A stretch of DNA of 40,480 nt from Thermococcus sp. (GCF_017656495.1 NZ_JACDNS010000019.1:1-40480); one strand, 5' to 3'; positions 1 to 11,647 are shown, counted from the first letter of the stretch. A program made the numbers and translations. Notes: generated by a model not told the origin, from the sequence alone.

Positions 1-52
1 ATGGCTTAGTCGGACCCCCATAGCAGTGGCCTCCGGCAGGATCAACCGGAAT
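1..52 (-). rRNA. 16S ribosomal RNA, 5' end (partial)
   Basis: Read on the minus strand, positions 52 down to 33 give the near-universal archaeal 16S start ATTCCGGTTGATCCTGCCGG. It continues with the conserved helix-1/2 sequence typical of Thermococcales. Only about 52 nt of the gene lie in the window; the rest runs off the left edge. The mature 5' end is placed at position 52 by comparison with known archaeal 16S termini, to within a nucleotide or two. Confidence 0.97.
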
Positions 53-295
53 TGCTATAGGAGTACGGCCGGTGGGACTCCCCATAAAAGGGGAGTACCA
101 AAATCCCATCCGGGGTTTAGTCGGGGTGTTGGGCCTGCCTTACCCCCGAGGGGTCCCCTTTCGGGTTTTCCTCGGGAGTGCATTGGTTGTGCCCTTGGTT
201 GGAGGGCGGGGTTCATGTTGGGTGCTTTGCACCCATTCCCCCCGACGCCGCCGTCTTGGCACCAGGGCTTTGCCCCCTTATTCGGGGGCTCCACC
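53..295 (-). other. 16S rRNA transcribed leader (processing region)
   Basis: This stretch is strikingly GC-rich against the AT-rich flanks, as expected for structured RNA of a hyperthermophile. It carries several simple hairpins: ACTCCCC/GGGGAGT at 77-83 and 90-96 with a six-base loop, a GGGTGC/GCACCC pair near 218-234, and a GCCCCC/GGGGGC pair near 272-289. It lies between the 16S 5' end and an AT-rich promoter, so it should be the pre-rRNA 5' leader that forms the 16S processing stem with sequence beyond the 16S 3' end. The matching strand and the bulge-helix-bulge cannot be checked here. Open reading frames across it are by-products of GC richness and are not called. Confidence 0.75.
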
Positions 296-315
296 CAATA
301 CTTAGCAACACCACC

Positions 316-331
316 AATAAAAAATTTTTGC
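316..331 (-). promoter_or_regulatory. Putative rRNA operon promoter (BRE/TATA)
   Basis: On the minus strand an A-rich BRE-like stretch runs into an AT-only TATA-like box at about 317-325. That predicts a start near position 295, which matches the onset of the GC-rich leader. Further AT-rich sequence upstream (360-430) offers alternatives, so the exact box is uncertain. Confidence 0.5.
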
Positions 332-430
332 AAAACCCGTTACCGACCATATTTTTGAAAAAGAAACTGTCAAAAAGTTCCAATAAAATGCACAATTTTA
401 GACATAAAAATGGCAAAATTTTTGCATAAA

Positions 431-1123
431 TCATGTTTGCTGGGATTTCTTTATCTCTTCTTGCAAGGTTTCAATGAAATCCTCAAAAAGCTCTATGCAA
501 CCCTCCCATCCAAGATCACTAAACAACTTTTTGATACTCTTTCCATTGTCTTCCTTCCAAGTGTACCACAGGTAGAGCAACTCATCAATTCTCTTGTACT
601 TTTCTCTTTCTGGAAAATCCAGCTTAAATTTCCTAATAGTTTCATCCAAAGCATCTTTAAAGTGTATATATTCATCAACCTTCAATGTTTCACTCTTTTT
701 AGCACCGATCCCTCTAGCAATTGGATTGTCAATCAAGGGAAACGCTTCAGGATACAAGACATGGGCAAGTTTTATTGCCCCTATTATCTCACGAGTTTTC
801 TTAGGGCGTTTTCTTCCCTTCTTTACAGCCTCCCCCAAGATATCCTGAAGTTTTTCGATAAACTTTTCTTCATCGTGGTCTTTCTCAAACTCGGACATAA
901 TGGCAATCAAGTTCTCAGTCAACTGCTCTCTTAGGTTCCTATATCCTCTCCGCGGGTTCCATGCCACTAAAAATTTCACTAACTTCTCAATATCCGAAGT
1001 GTTTCCTTTCCTAATTTTCTCTCCTGCTTTCAAAGCTTCCTTATAGATCTCGGGATTCTTTTCAACAAACTCCCAAAGCTGGTGTACTTTCTCAAAACAG
1101 TCTTCAGGTTTGATAATCTCCAT
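431..1123 (-). CDS. Conserved hypothetical helical protein
   Basis: Protein of 230 residues of unknown function. I do not recognise a named family. It is predicted almost entirely alpha-helical and highly charged, with no signal peptide or membrane segment, so cytosolic. A helical core contains AWNPRRGYRNLREQL (around residue 53) and YPEAFPLIDNPIARGIG (around 130). The second string resembles a motif in uncharacterised all-helical proteins where an aspartate-asparagine pair follows 'FPLI'. The ATG at 1123 is preferred over a TTG at 1129 because the GGTGA ribosome binding site at 1130-1134 is correctly spaced only for the ATG. The gene has its own TATA box near 1162-1169 and lies just upstream of the rRNA promoter on the same strand. 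Existence of the gene is well supported; function is open. Confidence 0.8.
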   Translation of the reverse strand: MEIIKPEDCFEKVHQLWEFVEKNPEIYKEALKAGEKIRKGNTSDIEKLVKFLVAWNPRRGYRNLREQLTENLIAIMSEFEKDHDEEKFIEKLQDILGEAVKKGRKRPKKTREIIGAIKLAHVLYPEAFPLIDNPIARGIGAKKSETLKVDEYIHFKDALDETIRKFKLDFPEREKYKRIDELLYLWYTWKEDNGKSIKKLFSDLGWEGCIELFEDFIETLQEEIKKSQQT

Positions 1124-1160
1124 CGACAATCACCAAAAGTATTATGAACAAAGAAAAAAG

Positions 1161-1172
1161 TAAAATATACCT
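1161..1172 (-). promoter_or_regulatory. TATA box for the 431-1123 gene
   Basis: Minus-strand BRE/TATA (GGTATATTTTAC) centred about 43 nt upstream of the ATG at 1123. It predicts transcription from about 1140, just ahead of the GGTGA ribosome binding site. Confidence 0.45.
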
Positions 1173-1193
1173 TTCTACCATCCACTCCCAACC

Positions 1194-2048
1194 TCACAGC
1201 TTCAGTATATCGGGCACTATGCTTATCTTTGAAACTGGGGTTGGAATAGTATTTGTTACTGCTAGTTCATCAACAGCTTTGCTGACTCTCTCTATTGCTC
1301 CTTTAGCAAAGACTCCATGAGTCGCTGTAACATATATTTTCTTTGCTCCCATCTCTTTCAATATGTTTGCTGCTCTTATCATTGTGCCACCTGTGCTTAT
1401 GATGTCATCTACTATGAGCACGTTTTTTCCAGTAACATCTATGTCAACTGGAGTCATTTGGACCTCAGTTGGGGAAATTCTCTTTTTTTCAAAATGGCTA
1501 AATTCCACACCCAAAATTTCAGCAACAGCTCTTGCTCTCTCTAAAGCCCCCTTGTCTGGTGCTAGAACTATGCCCTCTCCAAGTTTGTCCTTGAAATAGC
1601 TAGCAATTGCTCTTGCTGGACTAAGGTTAACTGCTTTTCCTGGGAAAAATTCGAGTGTTTTGGGATTGTGCAAGTCAAAAACATAGAGTTCATCATAATA
1701 AATGCCTATCGCCTTCATAACAGCTCTAACACTTATTGGTTCTCCATCCTTTGTAACCCTGTCTTGTCTGGAGTATGCAAGATATGGGACAACTGCTATT
1801 AGCTTTTTGAAACCTTTTTCTTTGAGTGCATCTCCCAATAAAAGAAGCTCAATTAAATGTTCGTCTTGGGGAGAATAGGTTGATTGTACGATAATAGCTT
1901 CTTCTCCTTCTCCAAGCACTCTGACGTATTTTTCACCATCTGGGAACTTTTTAATCTCTACCTCAAGGAACTCTTTCTTGTAACTTTGACTTTTTTCTTC
2001 AATCTCATTTTTTAAATGCTGAGCACCACTTCCAAGGACAATTTTCAT
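1194..2048 (-). CDS. prs: Ribose-phosphate pyrophosphokinase (PRPP synthase)
   Basis: Makes 5-phosphoribosyl 1-pyrophosphate from ribose 5-phosphate and ATP, feeding purine, pyrimidine, histidine and tryptophan synthesis. The 284-residue length fits the short archaeal enzymes. Visible motifs are the N-terminal VLGSGAQHL, the substrate-binding region [15 protein letters not shown], a [14 protein letters not shown] segment, and the PRPP-binding loop [14 protein letters not shown] near residues 205-220. A strong ribosome binding site (AAGGAGGTGAT) sits just before the ATG and overlaps the stop codon of the upstream DUF1614 gene, 12 nt away, so the two are likely cotranscribed and translationally coupled. 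Cytosolic. Family assignment is secure. Confidence 0.97.
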   Translation of the reverse strand: MKIVLGSGAQHLKNEIEEKSQSYKKEFLEVEIKKFPDGEKYVRVLGEGEEAIIVQSTYSPQDEHLIELLLLGDALKEKGFKKLIAVVPYLAYSRQDRVTKDGEPISVRAVMKAIGIYYDELYVFDLHNPKTLEFFPGKAVNLSPARAIASYFKDKLGEGIVLAPDKGALERARAVAEILGVEFSHFEKKRISPTEVQMTPVDIDVTGKNVLIVDDIISTGGTMIRAANILKEMGAKKIYVTATHGVFAKGAIERVSKAVDELAVTNTIPTPVSKISIVPDILKL

Positions 2049-2060
2049 GATATCACCTCC

Positions 2061-2759
2061 TTAAACCAATAATACCGCAATTATACCAGCGAGAAAAATG
2101 CCATCAAATGTGCCTGCGCCACCGATACTTACCATTGGAGCTCCAAGCTCCTTGATCTTATTCCAGTTAAGTAAATCTGCCCCAATTAAAACACCCATAG
2201 TTCCGCTTGCATAAGCTATTGCTGGCTTATTAGGACCACCAATTAAGAGAGCCAATGAGGCAGCTATGAGGGGTGGGATAAATGTTGGAATTGCAATTCC
2301 TAGCCCTTTAACTGGTTTTGAAAAGGAGTGGCTGAGCAATGCAGATATTAATATTGCTATGAGAATCCTGATTATTAACTCTGTGTCTCCAATAAGTGCA
2401 AATCTTAGGAACTCATAGGTAACTATGCTTAGGGGAACTATTGCTCCGCCTACGTTTATAGCAATTATCATCTTTTGTTCTCCCCAATCGATGTATGGAA
2501 CTGGGTATCTAATTCCAAAAAAACTGACCTCCCTCACCTTCAGGATTGGTGCATATGTCCTTGTTTCTGCTATGGGGATATTTATGAAGCTTCCAATTAG
2601 AGAAGCCCAGAAAAGGGTGTATGCGACAGGTAGGGGAAGGCCTAACTTTTGAAATGCTAATGTTATGGTTCCAGCAAAGAGGAGGAATAGGATTGGTATT
2701 AATAGCAGAAAAAGTATAAGGAGTGGTAGGCTCAGAGGAAGAAAAAAGAATTTTTTCAT
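2061..2759 (-). CDS. DUF1614 family membrane protein
   Basis: Integral membrane protein of 232 residues with about six to seven hydrophobic segments, starting with a strongly hydrophobic N-terminal helix. The C-terminal signature GGAGTFDGIFLAGI and the internal WGEQKMIIAINVGGA block are characteristic of the DUF1614 family found in archaea and some bacteria; its function is unknown. The start codon overlaps the stop of the ASCH gene (ATGA, 4-nt overlap), and the gene is followed 12 nt later by prs. This makes a tight three-gene unit. The family call is by motif recognition; no biochemical role is claimed. Confidence 0.85.
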   Translation of the reverse strand: MKKFFFLPLSLPLLILFLLLIPILFLLFAGTITLAFQKLGLPLPVAYTLFWASLIGSFINIPIAETRTYAPILKVREVSFFGIRYPVPYIDWGEQKMIIAINVGGAIVPLSIVTYEFLRFALIGDTELIIRILIAILISALLSHSFSKPVKGLGIAIPTFIPPLIAASLALLIGGPNKPAIAYASGTMGVLIGADLLNWNKIKELGAPMVSIGGAGTFDGIFLAGIIAVLLV

Positions 2760-3118
2760 TTTTTAAACCCCCTGATGTTGACCCATATCTGGGCACCATT
2801 GGCCATAATAATTTCCTTGGGTTTTTCGAATTTTTGAGGGTTTGATAACACCCATGCATAAAGTTTTTTCCCCTTTGCATACTTCTTCAAAAAGTCATAG
2901 TCTACCAAATGTTTATCTTTATGATTAGCAAGTTCTTCTGGTGTAAAAGGCCCGAGGACATCAACGATTTCAACTTTGCCTATTGCTTTCTTTCTGGTTA
3001 TTATAAAAATCTCCCCTCTAATTTTTGTATTGCTTTTCCTAATCTCCCAAACTTTTTTACCTTCAACTATCCATGAGGCAAATGGTTCTCTCACTATTAA
3101 TCCTTTCATTTTCCTCAT
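2756..3118 (-). CDS. ASCH domain protein
   Basis: Small cytosolic protein (120 residues from the ATG at 3118) with an ASCH-type fold. The N-terminal GLIVREPFASWIVEGKKVWE followed by R-K and a beta-strand GEIFII matches the ASCH/PUA-like pattern (R-x-P-F-x-x-W-I-x-x-G-x-K). Members are thought to bind RNA or nucleotides, and some act as nucleases or coactivators; the activity here is unknown. Start choice is uncertain: in-frame ATGs lie at 3139, 3118 and 3109. A TATA box near 3139-3149 predicts transcription from about 3118, favouring that ATG (leaderless) or the one at 3109 (M-K-G-L-I-V). The 3' end overlaps the DUF1614 start by 4 nt. Confidence 0.82.
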   Translation of the reverse strand: MRKMKGLIVREPFASWIVEGKKVWEIRKSNTKIRGEIFIITRKKAIGKVEIVDVLGPFTPEELANHKDKHLVDYDFLKKYAKGKKLYAWVLSNPQKFEKPKEIIMANGAQIWVNIRGFKK

Positions 3119-3138
3119 TACTTCTAGTTTGAATGTCA

Positions 3139-3166
3139 TTTATAAATTCAACTATTTACTATAAAG
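3139..3166 (-). promoter_or_regulatory. Candidate TATA boxes for the ASCH-DUF1614-prs unit
   Basis: Two minus-strand TATA-like elements, at about 3139-3149 (GAATTTATAAAT) and 3158-3166 (CTTTATAG with a purine-rich BRE), precede the three-gene unit. Spacing of the first predicts a start near 3118, that of the second near 3136. Confidence 0.4.
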
Positions 3167-3252
3167 TGTTCTGGGTTTATTTAATGAAACAAACAGCGAA
3201 TGGAAAGATTTAAGTTTAAGGACAGCGAACTCTTATTTTGGAGGCAGAGCCA

Positions 3253-3888
3253 ATGAAGATTGTGTGGTATGGACACGCGTGTTTTCTTATTGAGACTCGA
3301 GGGGTGAGAATTTTAATAGATCCATATCCAGATGTTGATGATGACAAAATTGGTGAGGTTGATTATATACTGGTCACTCATGAACACAGCGATCACTACG
3401 GTAAAACACCTCTTCTAGCAAGGCTTAGGAAAGCAAAAGTAATTGGGCCCAAAACAGTATATTTAATGGCAATTAGTGATGGACTAACAGATGTTCAGGT
3501 TATTGAAGAAGGTCAGGAAATCGAACTTGAAAATGGCGTTAAAATCAAGGCTGTATATGCAGAACACCCATCAAGCCAATATCCTCTTGGATACATAATA
3601 ATTGGAGAGAAAAGGGTGTGGCATACTGGAGATACTTATTATACTCCCCTGTTCAACAAATTGAAAGGAATGATAGATATTTTGCTTGTTCCAATAAGTG
3701 GTCGCTCTACAGCAAGCGAAAGAGAAGCTGCAGATATAATCGAAGCAGTTAGACCAAGAATTGTCATACCAATGCATTATGGAGTATATGGGGAGGGAAG
3801 TGTTGAAAAACTTCAAGAAGAACTTAGAAAGAGGAGAGTTTGGGTATTAGTAAAGCCTCTTAAAGTTGGGGAAGTGTTCCATGTTTAA
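3253..3888 (+). CDS. UPF0173 metallo-beta-lactamase-fold hydrolase
   Basis: Metal-dependent hydrolase of 211 residues in the UPF0173 group of the metallo-beta-lactamase superfamily. The dinuclear metal ligands are all visible: the opening [10 protein letters not shown], then THEHSDHYG (HxHxDH), HTGDTYY and the late MHYGVYG. The substrate is unknown for the group. The ATG at 3253 is chosen over an upstream TTG at 3238 because GGAGG at 3240-3244 is then a well-placed ribosome binding site; the TTG would swallow it. The gene is followed 11 nt later by radB on the same strand, so the two probably form an operon, though a functional link to recombination is only inference. Confidence 0.93.
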   Translation: MKIVWYGHACFLIETRGVRILIDPYPDVDDDKIGEVDYILVTHEHSDHYGKTPLLARLRKAKVIGPKTVYLMAISDGLTDVQVIEEGQEIELENGVKIKAVYAEHPSSQYPLGYIIIGEKRVWHTGDTYYTPLFNKLKGMIDILLVPISGRSTASEREAADIIEAVRPRIVIPMHYGVYGEGSVEKLQEELRKRRVWVLVKPLKVGEVFHV

Positions 3889-3899
3889 CTGGTGATTCT

Positions 3900-4565
3900 A
3901 TGGACAAACTCACAACTGGGAGCAAGAGTTTAGATGAGCTTTTAGGTGGGGGGATTGAGAGAGGGATTTTAACTCAGGTGTATGGAGCATTTGCTACAGG
4001 AAAGACGACTCTTGCAATGCAGATAGGCCTTCTCAATAAGGGTAAAGTTGCTTACATTGATACAGAAGGTGGCTTTTCTCCGGAGAGACTCAAACTTATG
4101 GCAGAAAAGAGAGGACTCAATGCTGATGAGGTCCTCCAGAAGTTTATAATTTTTGAACCACAGGACTTTAAAGAGCAGAAAAGAGTTGTATCGAAGCTCA
4201 AAACGATAGTTAACGAACGTTTCTCTCTCATTGTAATTGATTCAATAACATCTCATTACAGAGTCGAGAAGAATAAGCAGAGCTTAAATGTGGAGCTGGG
4301 AAAACAGTTGCAAGTCCTTTTATGGCTTGCGAGGAAATATAATTTAGCTGTGATAGTTGTTAATCAGGTTTATTTTGATTCAAATTCGAATTCCCTCAAA
4401 CCGATTGCTGAACATACCTTGGGTTATAAGTGTAAGGATATCTTGCGGTTAGAAAAACTTAGCAGACCTGGAATAAGAATAGCAGTATTAGAGAGGCACC
4501 GTTTTAAGCCTGAAGGGGGAATAGTGTACTTTAAAATTACTGACAGAGGGATTGAAGACGTGTGA
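3900..4565 (+). CDS. radB: DNA repair and recombination protein RadB
   Basis: Euryarchaeal RecA-superfamily paralogue of 221 residues, usually seen as a recombination mediator acting with RadA; it binds ATP and DNA with weak ATPase. The protein consists of the core ATPase domain alone, without the N-terminal helix-hairpin-helix domain of RadA, which is diagnostic. Walker A is GAFATGKT at residues 29-36 and Walker B is the SLIVIDSIT stretch near residue 120. The ribosome binding site GGTGAT precedes the ATG, and the upstream UPF0173 stop is 11 nt away. Its 3' end faces that of fau-1 across a 42-nt gap. Assignment is firm. Confidence 0.96.
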   Translation: MDKLTTGSKSLDELLGGGIERGILTQVYGAFATGKTTLAMQIGLLNKGKVAYIDTEGGFSPERLKLMAEKRGLNADEVLQKFIIFEPQDFKEQKRVVSKLKTIVNERFSLIVIDSITSHYRVEKNKQSLNVELGKQLQVLLWLARKYNLAVIVVNQVYFDSNSNSLKPIAEHTLGYKCKDILRLEKLSRPGIRIAVLERHRFKPEGGIVYFKITDRGIEDV

Positions 4566-4607
4566 TGAATGTGCAAAAAAGAGAAATAGACGGGAGCAGA
4601 AAGAAAA

Positions 4608-6023
4608 TTAAATTTTCTCAAAAACTTCTTGTGTAATCCTAAGCGTTGCCTTATACAGTTTCTCGCTTATTATACCGTCTTCATAGTGTCTCTTAAGGTC
4701 ATCTTTGTCGATTATTTCCTTCTTTCCATCTGGCCACTTAACAATATCAACCTCAAGATCTATGTACCTTGCTTTATCGGGATAAATTTCGATTGGTGTG
4801 TTTATGTTATAGTATTCTCCCTTTAAATTGCCATCCTTGTCATAATAGCTGTGCTTGTACCACCATTTACCTTCTTCAATCTCAGTTATGGCGTAATCTC
4901 CATACTCAATTGGTATCTCTAGGCCATCATACACTTTTCCAGGCTTGAGATTCCTTTTGATCTTTATTTTGAGGGGATTAGTAGAGACTTCAAGGACTTC
5001 TCCTGGTCCGATTCTTACTTTTTGACCATCTGGTTTGATATGTTCTAGCGTAAACAGCCAACCAACCTTTGGTCCTTTATTGTCTACTAATGCTTCTATG
5101 AACCCTTCTCTTACTTTTATTCTCTGGGAGGGTATCTTAGCTAAAATTCCCTCAGCAATTTCTACTGCAAAGCTGAATTCTGGATCGTAAGCTTTAAACT
5201 GGTGGTGCCCCTCAATTGTAGGTAATACTTCATTTCTGATGTTGTCGAGCTTTTTTCTAGTACCTCCCCCGAATTCAACCTCATAGATATCTCTCCCCTC
5301 AATTATCTTAGTTGGTGCAGAGTATTTATCAGCCTCTTTGAGCTTATCCGCAAGCTTTGAGAGTTTAACGAGTTCGTCTCTTAGGGTATTCCAATCTTTG
5401 TATGCAGCAGCAGTCCTCCAAAGAATTCCCCAATCACCTAAGTCGACACTTAGTCCCAAAATTCTGAGCCTTTCTCTTTCTTCTGGATCTCTAATTTTTC
5501 TTGAAATCTTCACATGTCTCTGAGCACCAATGGGTTTGGGTATTAACACTGCGTAATCTCCGGGGATTGTTAGTAAGATGCTTAAGTGGGGTAACACATT
5601 ATGTTTTTTAACTTGAACAAGCACTTCATCTCCTTCTGCAGCATCTGGTAACTCTTCAATTAACACTGTTCCAATTGCACTTCCAATATCCACATAGATG
5701 TACTGTTCATCTCTCTTAACTACTATTCCCTTGTAAATTCCATAAAGCTGGTATGGCATTTTTCTAAAAAAGACATCAATGAATTCCTCTTCAAAGACCT
5801 TCTTAATATCTTCAACGTTGGTTCCAACTAAAATAACACCTTGATTGTCCTTTTTGTCATATATATCAACATCGAACTCACTATAAGTTTTTTCAAGGTT
5901 CAATCTATCCGCTATTTTCTGGCTGGGCTGACTAATTTTAAATCCTCTGTCAAGCAAAAGCTTAGTCAGTGCAGTGCTGTATATCCCTCTAATCCTCACC
6001 GAAACCTCTGAGTTTGTAGACAC
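4608..6023 (-). CDS. fau-1: Probable ribonuclease FAU-1 (RNA-binding protein)
   Basis: 471-residue member of the archaeal FAU-1 family, RNase E/G-related proteins described from Pyrococcus furiosus as binding AU-rich RNA and processing pre-5S rRNA. An N-terminal RNase E/G-like region with an S1-like segment ([20 protein letters not shown], residues about 100-120) is followed by a C-terminal DUF402-type domain containing [15 protein letters not shown] at 6023 is preferred because GGTGG lies just upstream and the resulting protein starts at the conserved [15 protein letters not shown]. The gene overlaps the upstream coiled-coil protein (stop at 5989) by 35 nt, so translational coupling is likely. 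No odd features in the body. Confidence 0.93.
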   Translation of the reverse strand: MSTNSEVSVRIRGIYSTALTKLLLDRGFKISQPSQKIADRLNLEKTYSEFDVDIYDKKDNQGVILVGTNVEDIKKVFEEEFIDVFFRKMPYQLYGIYKGIVVKRDEQYIYVDIGSAIGTVLIEELPDAAEGDEVLVQVKKHNVLPHLSILLTIPGDYAVLIPKPIGAQRHVKISRKIRDPEERERLRILGLSVDLGDWGILWRTAAAYKDWNTLRDELVKLSKLADKLKEADKYSAPTKIIEGRDIYEVEFGGGTRKKLDNIRNEVLPTIEGHHQFKAYDPEFSFAVEIAEGILAKIPSQRIKVREGFIEALVDNKGPKVGWLFTLEHIKPDGQKVRIGPGEVLEVSTNPLKIKIKRNLKPGKVYDGLEIPIEYGDYAITEIEEGKWWYKHSYYDKDGNLKGEYYNINTPIEIYPDKARYIDLEVDIVKWPDGKKEIIDKDDLKRHYEDGIISEKLYKATLRITQEVFEKI

Positions 6024-6747
6024 TTTCACCACCTCTTTTCCTTTTTTCAACAACACCAATGAGTGTTAGACCTTCCAAGATTTGGGCCGCATAGGCCCTA
6101 TCAATTCCAGTATTCTGCTCTACATTTCTTGGTTCAACCCACAGCAGACCTTTGGAATGCCATTCTCTCAGGGATTCCTCAACTTTGTGAACCCATGAAG
6201 GGTGAGAGTGAATATGAAATACGAAAGTGGTTAGGGTATTTAACCTCTCTTCAAGTTCTTCAATTTTTTTGAGTCTCTCAATTATACTCGTTGGTGGCTT
6301 TTTCTCTTTTTCGCTTATGAAGATCAATCCCTCAATTTCAGCACTAAGCCTTTGTAATGATTGAGTTACCGAATAATCATAAATTCTGTGAAATTGGAAC
6401 AATCTCTGGAGAGCGGCTTTTGTTTTGAGTTTTTCACTAAAGCTCTCTTTTGTATGTCCTAGGAGAGCTATTATTTCCTCAATTCTAAACTTCATTTGAT
6501 GCTCATTTTTCTGAAGTTCTCTCCCAGCTTTTTCAAGCTCTCCCCCAACTGGGGCAATTCTTTTATAAATTTGGGAGGCAGTTTCAAATTTTTCCTCACT
6601 CAGCTCATGAAGCTTGAGAATAACTTCTCCAACAGCTTCAAAATAGTCTTGATTTGCGTACTCGTAGAGCTTCAGGAACAGTTTTTCGAAGTCTCTATGA
6701 AGAGTCTCTGCTTTTAAAATTAGCTCTTTCAATTTTTCCACATCCAC
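5989..6747 (-). CDS. Coiled-coil protein with C-terminal winged helix
   Basis: 252-residue protein of unknown function. The first 180 residues are predicted helical with heptad-like Leu/Glu/Lys patterning, suggesting a coiled coil or helical bundle. The last 55 residues (from about [20 protein letters not shown] through [15 protein letters not shown]) look like a winged helix-turn-helix with a basic wing. There are no membrane segments. GTG at 6747 is used, preceded by GGGGGAG at proper spacing. It overlaps fau-1 downstream by 35 nt and is probably cotranscribed with it. A DNA- or RNA-binding adaptor for FAU-1 is a guess from context only. Confidence 0.82.
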   Translation of the reverse strand: MDVEKLKELILKAETLHRDFEKLFLKLYEYANQDYFEAVGEVILKLHELSEEKFETASQIYKRIAPVGGELEKAGRELQKNEHQMKFRIEEIIALLGHTKESFSEKLKTKAALQRLFQFHRIYDYSVTQSLQRLSAEIEGLIFISEKEKKPPTSIIERLKKIEELEERLNTLTTFVFHIHSHPSWVHKVEESLREWHSKGLLWVEPRNVEQNTGIDRAYAAQILEGLTLIGVVEKRKRGGESVYKLRGFGED

Positions 6748-6807
6748 ATTTACTCCCCCTATAATCTATGATCATACATCATACTTTTACTTTTCGTTGT
6801 TAAACAG

Positions 6808-6819
6808 AAGTGTTTATCC
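6808..6819 (+). promoter_or_regulatory. Putative moaA promoter
   Basis: BRE-like AGAAG followed by TATA-like TGTTTATCC. Spacing predicts a transcript start near 6840, about 28 nt before the ATG. A second TTTTTTAAG at 6826-6834 is an alternative. Confidence 0.35.
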
Positions 6820-6867
6820 ATAAGGTTTTTTTAAGTGCACAAATTAAATCAGGGTGAGGGTGAAATC

Positions 6868-7791
6868 ATGGCCTTAGTTGATAGATTTGGAAGACCTGTA
6901 ACAAACCTCAGGATTTCTGTAACGGATGACTGTAATTTAAATTGTTTTTATTGCCATAGAGAGGGGCAAATAAAAGGAAAGAGAGAAATGACGCCGGAAG
7001 AAATTGAGAGGATAGTTAAAATTGCCTCTCGTCTCGGTATAAAGAAAGTTAAACTCACAGGAGGAGAACCTACAATAAGAAGTGATATTGTTGAAATTGT
7101 AAAAAGAATTAGACCCTATGTAGTCGATTTGTCCTTGACTACAAATGGAACTGTTATGTATAGATTAGCGGAGAAATTAAAAGGAGCAGGACTTGACAGG
7201 GTGAATATAAGTCTTGACACGTTAGATAGAGAGAAATACAAAAAAATAACCGGCTTTGACGTTCTACCTTGGGTCTTAAAGGGTATTGAAAAATCTGTTA
7301 AGCTTTTCAAGCTTGTTAAGCTCAATATGGTTGTTATGAGAGACATAAACCATATGGAGATATGGGATATGATTAACTATGCAGCCAGAATTGGAGCTGT
7401 TCTTCAGCTTATTGAAATTGAAGTTCCAAGGGAACTCATGGATTCTTGGTTCTTTAAAAGATATTTCTATCCGTTAAAACCACTTGAAGAAGAATTTGTT
7501 AAGAAGGCTGTGGAAATTAAGGAAAGAAGGCTCCACAGAAGAAGGAAATACTACATCCCAACTGAAGAGGGAATAGCTGAAGTGGAAGTAGTTCGCTCAA
7601 TGCACAACACGGTATTCTGTGCAAATTGTACGAGAATAAGATTGACAGCTGATGGGCACTTAAAAACATGCCTCCTAAGGAGAGATGATTTAGTTGATAT
7701 ACTAACTCCTATTAGGAATGGTGCCACAGATGAAGAGCTTATTGAGATTTTTAAGCAAGCAATAATGTTAAGACAGCCATATTGGATGTGA
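6868..7791 (+). CDS. moaA: GTP 3',8-cyclase MoaA (molybdopterin/tungstopterin cofactor synthesis)
   Basis: Radical-SAM enzyme of 307 residues that converts GTP to 3',8-cyclo-7,8-dihydro-GTP, the first step of molybdopterin synthesis. In Thermococcales the cofactor mainly serves tungsten enzymes such as aldehyde ferredoxin oxidoreductases. The N-terminal radical-SAM cluster is CNLNCFYC (Cys22, Cys26, Cys29), followed by LTGGEPT. The second, MoaA-specific cluster ligands are Cys251, Cys254 and Cys268 in [18 protein letters not shown]. The ATG at 6868 is chosen because GGGTGAGGGTGA lies just upstream; an in-frame ATG at 6835 has no such site. No other molybdopterin genes are adjacent. Confidence 0.96.
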   Translation: MALVDRFGRPVTNLRISVTDDCNLNCFYCHREGQIKGKREMTPEEIERIVKIASRLGIKKVKLTGGEPTIRSDIVEIVKRIRPYVVDLSLTTNGTVMYRLAEKLKGAGLDRVNISLDTLDREKYKKITGFDVLPWVLKGIEKSVKLFKLVKLNMVVMRDINHMEIWDMINYAARIGAVLQLIEIEVPRELMDSWFFKRYFYPLKPLEEEFVKKAVEIKERRLHRRRKYYIPTEEGIAEVEVVRSMHNTVFCANCTRIRLTADGHLKTCLLRRDDLVDILTPIRNGATDEELIEIFKQAIMLRQPYWM

Positions 7792-7798
7792 TCAGTGA

Positions 7799-7814
7799 AA
7801 AGAAATTTTAATAT
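7799..7814 (+). promoter_or_regulatory. Putative promoter of the DUF835 gene
   Basis: Purine-rich BRE-like AAGAAA followed by TATA-like TTTTAATA (about 7806-7813). Predicted start is near 7835, giving a leaderless or very short-leader mRNA for the DUF835 protein. Confidence 0.45.
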
Positions 7815-7847
7815 AACATCGGGCCCTAATATAATAAAGTGATGTGT

Positions 7848-10096
<2,249 letters not shown>

Positions 10097-10128
10097 GAAT
10101 TCCACCGTAAAGTGAAAATAAAGGGAGT

Positions 10129-11634
10129 TTATTTCTTTAGAAAGTCAAACAGCGTTGCCTGTTTGCCTTTCTTCTTGGCTTTGTCAATCTTCTCCTCCTT
10201 CTTAGGTTTTTCCTCTTTCTCCCATTCTACATCTTCTATTTTCTTCTCGATTTCTTCGGTTTCTTCTTCAGAAACTTCTTCACTCTCTACTTCTGCAGTT
10301 TCTTCCTCAGGTCCTTCTTCAATTTCTTCCTCTTCGACTTCTTTGGGAGGCTCTTCTTCTATCTCAACTTTTATCTCAATTCCAGCTTTTTTGAGCTTTC
10401 TGTGAATTGATAGCGTTTTACCCTTAATCTTTGCCGCTTTCTCTTTATCTCCGGCTAAGAATTCTATCTCTTTATCTCCCAAATCTAGGAAAACCGCTAT
10501 ATGAGCGGCAACGTCTAAGTTGTTTTCAAAGATCGTTTTGAATATTTGCATAGTTTCAATGGCTTCAAGCTTACTCATGTGCATCTGCTTCATAATTTTC
10601 TTGATAATTGAGTCCCTAATTCCCCTTTCTTCCTTTGTATCCCTAAGCATTCTGAGAGTCTTTGGAGGATAAAATTTAAGAAATCCTTTCTTTTTCACTC
10701 CTGAAACTGCAACTCCTGCTGTCATCATGTCTATAGCATATTTCCAGAGTCCATAATTTCCAGTTCTTTTAGCCCTTCCAAGATACATATCAGCCCTGCT
10801 TATCGCGTTGTAAGCTTCAGCAATGTCTTCAGGTTTATAGTAAACGTATGGAATGTTTTCATCAACCCAGAGAAGCAACTCATCAGGTGTCATGTCTAAG
10901 TTCCACATTGCCATTTTTGCTCTCTTTGTATTGTCGCTTCCGAAAATCAGACCAAGTGCTTGGAAAACTGTTTTTTCCACATCTCTGTAAGCAAGCACCT
11001 CCTTTGCATCCTCTATTCCACCAGCAACTACGGTTTGCAAATCATTTATTGCGGCTCTTAAATCTCCGCTTGCTCTTTTTGCTATTTCTGCAACTATTTC
11101 CTTTGGTACAAAGATGCCTTCTGCCTTAATAATTCTGAAAAGTGCCTGCATAATGTCTCTTTGAGTCAATCTCTTGTATTCAACAACCTCAGCCTTATTT
11201 CTTATCTCAGCGGGTACTTCCCAGTACTTATTAGCAGCCATGATTATGGGATTTCTTGCTTTGTCTATGAGCTTTGCAATCTCATGAGCACCGCTTGGTT
11301 CTATGTTATCGACCTCATCTAGGAATATGAGCTTTCTTCTCCGTCCAAAAATGTCCATTGTATATGCGGCATCAAGGTAGCGTCTAATTTTCTCGAAGGT
11401 TCTTTCATCGCTTGCGTTAAGTTCAATGACCTCAAACTTATACTCATTTGCTAAGGCATAGACTGTGGTTGTCTTTCCACTTCCTGGTGGGCCTGCAAGG
11501 AGGAGAGCCTTTTTCTTTGGTCGTCCATGAAACCACTGCTTGATCCATGCTTCAACTTTTTCAAGAGCTTGTCTTTGATTAACTATTTCTCTCAGTCTTT
11601 TTGGACGGTACTTCTCAACCCAAGGTATGTCCAT
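10129..11634 (-). CDS. rfcL: Replication factor C large subunit
   Basis: 501-residue large subunit of the archaeal clamp loader, which opens the PCNA ring and loads it at primer-template junctions using ATP. The AAA+ N-terminus shows PWVEKYRP, Walker A GPPGSGKT (around residues 48-55) and Walker [12 protein letters not shown]. The C-terminus has a roughly 70-residue, very acidic Glu-rich stretch, then a lysine cluster, and ends in the PCNA-binding PIP box [13 protein letters not shown] 11634 has the AGGTGA site at correct spacing; a GTG at 11643 lies inside that site. It starts 13 nt after rfcS, forming the classical rfcS-rfcL operon. Confidence 0.97.
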   Translation of the reverse strand: MDIPWVEKYRPKRLREIVNQRQALEKVEAWIKQWFHGRPKKKALLLAGPPGSGKTTTVYALANEYKFEVIELNASDERTFEKIRRYLDAAYTMDIFGRRRKLIFLDEVDNIEPSGAHEIAKLIDKARNPIIMAANKYWEVPAEIRNKAEVVEYKRLTQRDIMQALFRIIKAEGIFVPKEIVAEIAKRASGDLRAAINDLQTVVAGGIEDAKEVLAYRDVEKTVFQALGLIFGSDNTKRAKMAMWNLDMTPDELLLWVDENIPYVYYKPEDIAEAYNAISRADMYLGRAKRTGNYGLWKYAIDMMTAGVAVSGVKKKGFLKFYPPKTLRMLRDTKEERGIRDSIIKKIMKQMHMSKLEAIETMQIFKTIFENNLDVAAHIAVFLDLGDKEIEFLAGDKEKAAKIKGKTLSIHRKLKKAGIEIKVEIEEEPPKEVEEEEIEEGPEEETAEVESEEVSEEETEEIEKKIEDVEWEKEEKPKKEEKIDKAKKKGKQATLFDFLKK

Positions 11635-11647
11635 TGCACTCACCTAA

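Noticed and set aside
26-434. Several ORFs on both strands in the GC-rich segment left of the first gene
   Set aside because: They overlap the 16S 5' end and its leader. Their composition (Pro/Gly/Arg-rich) is that of structured RNA read as protein, and none has a ribosome binding site.
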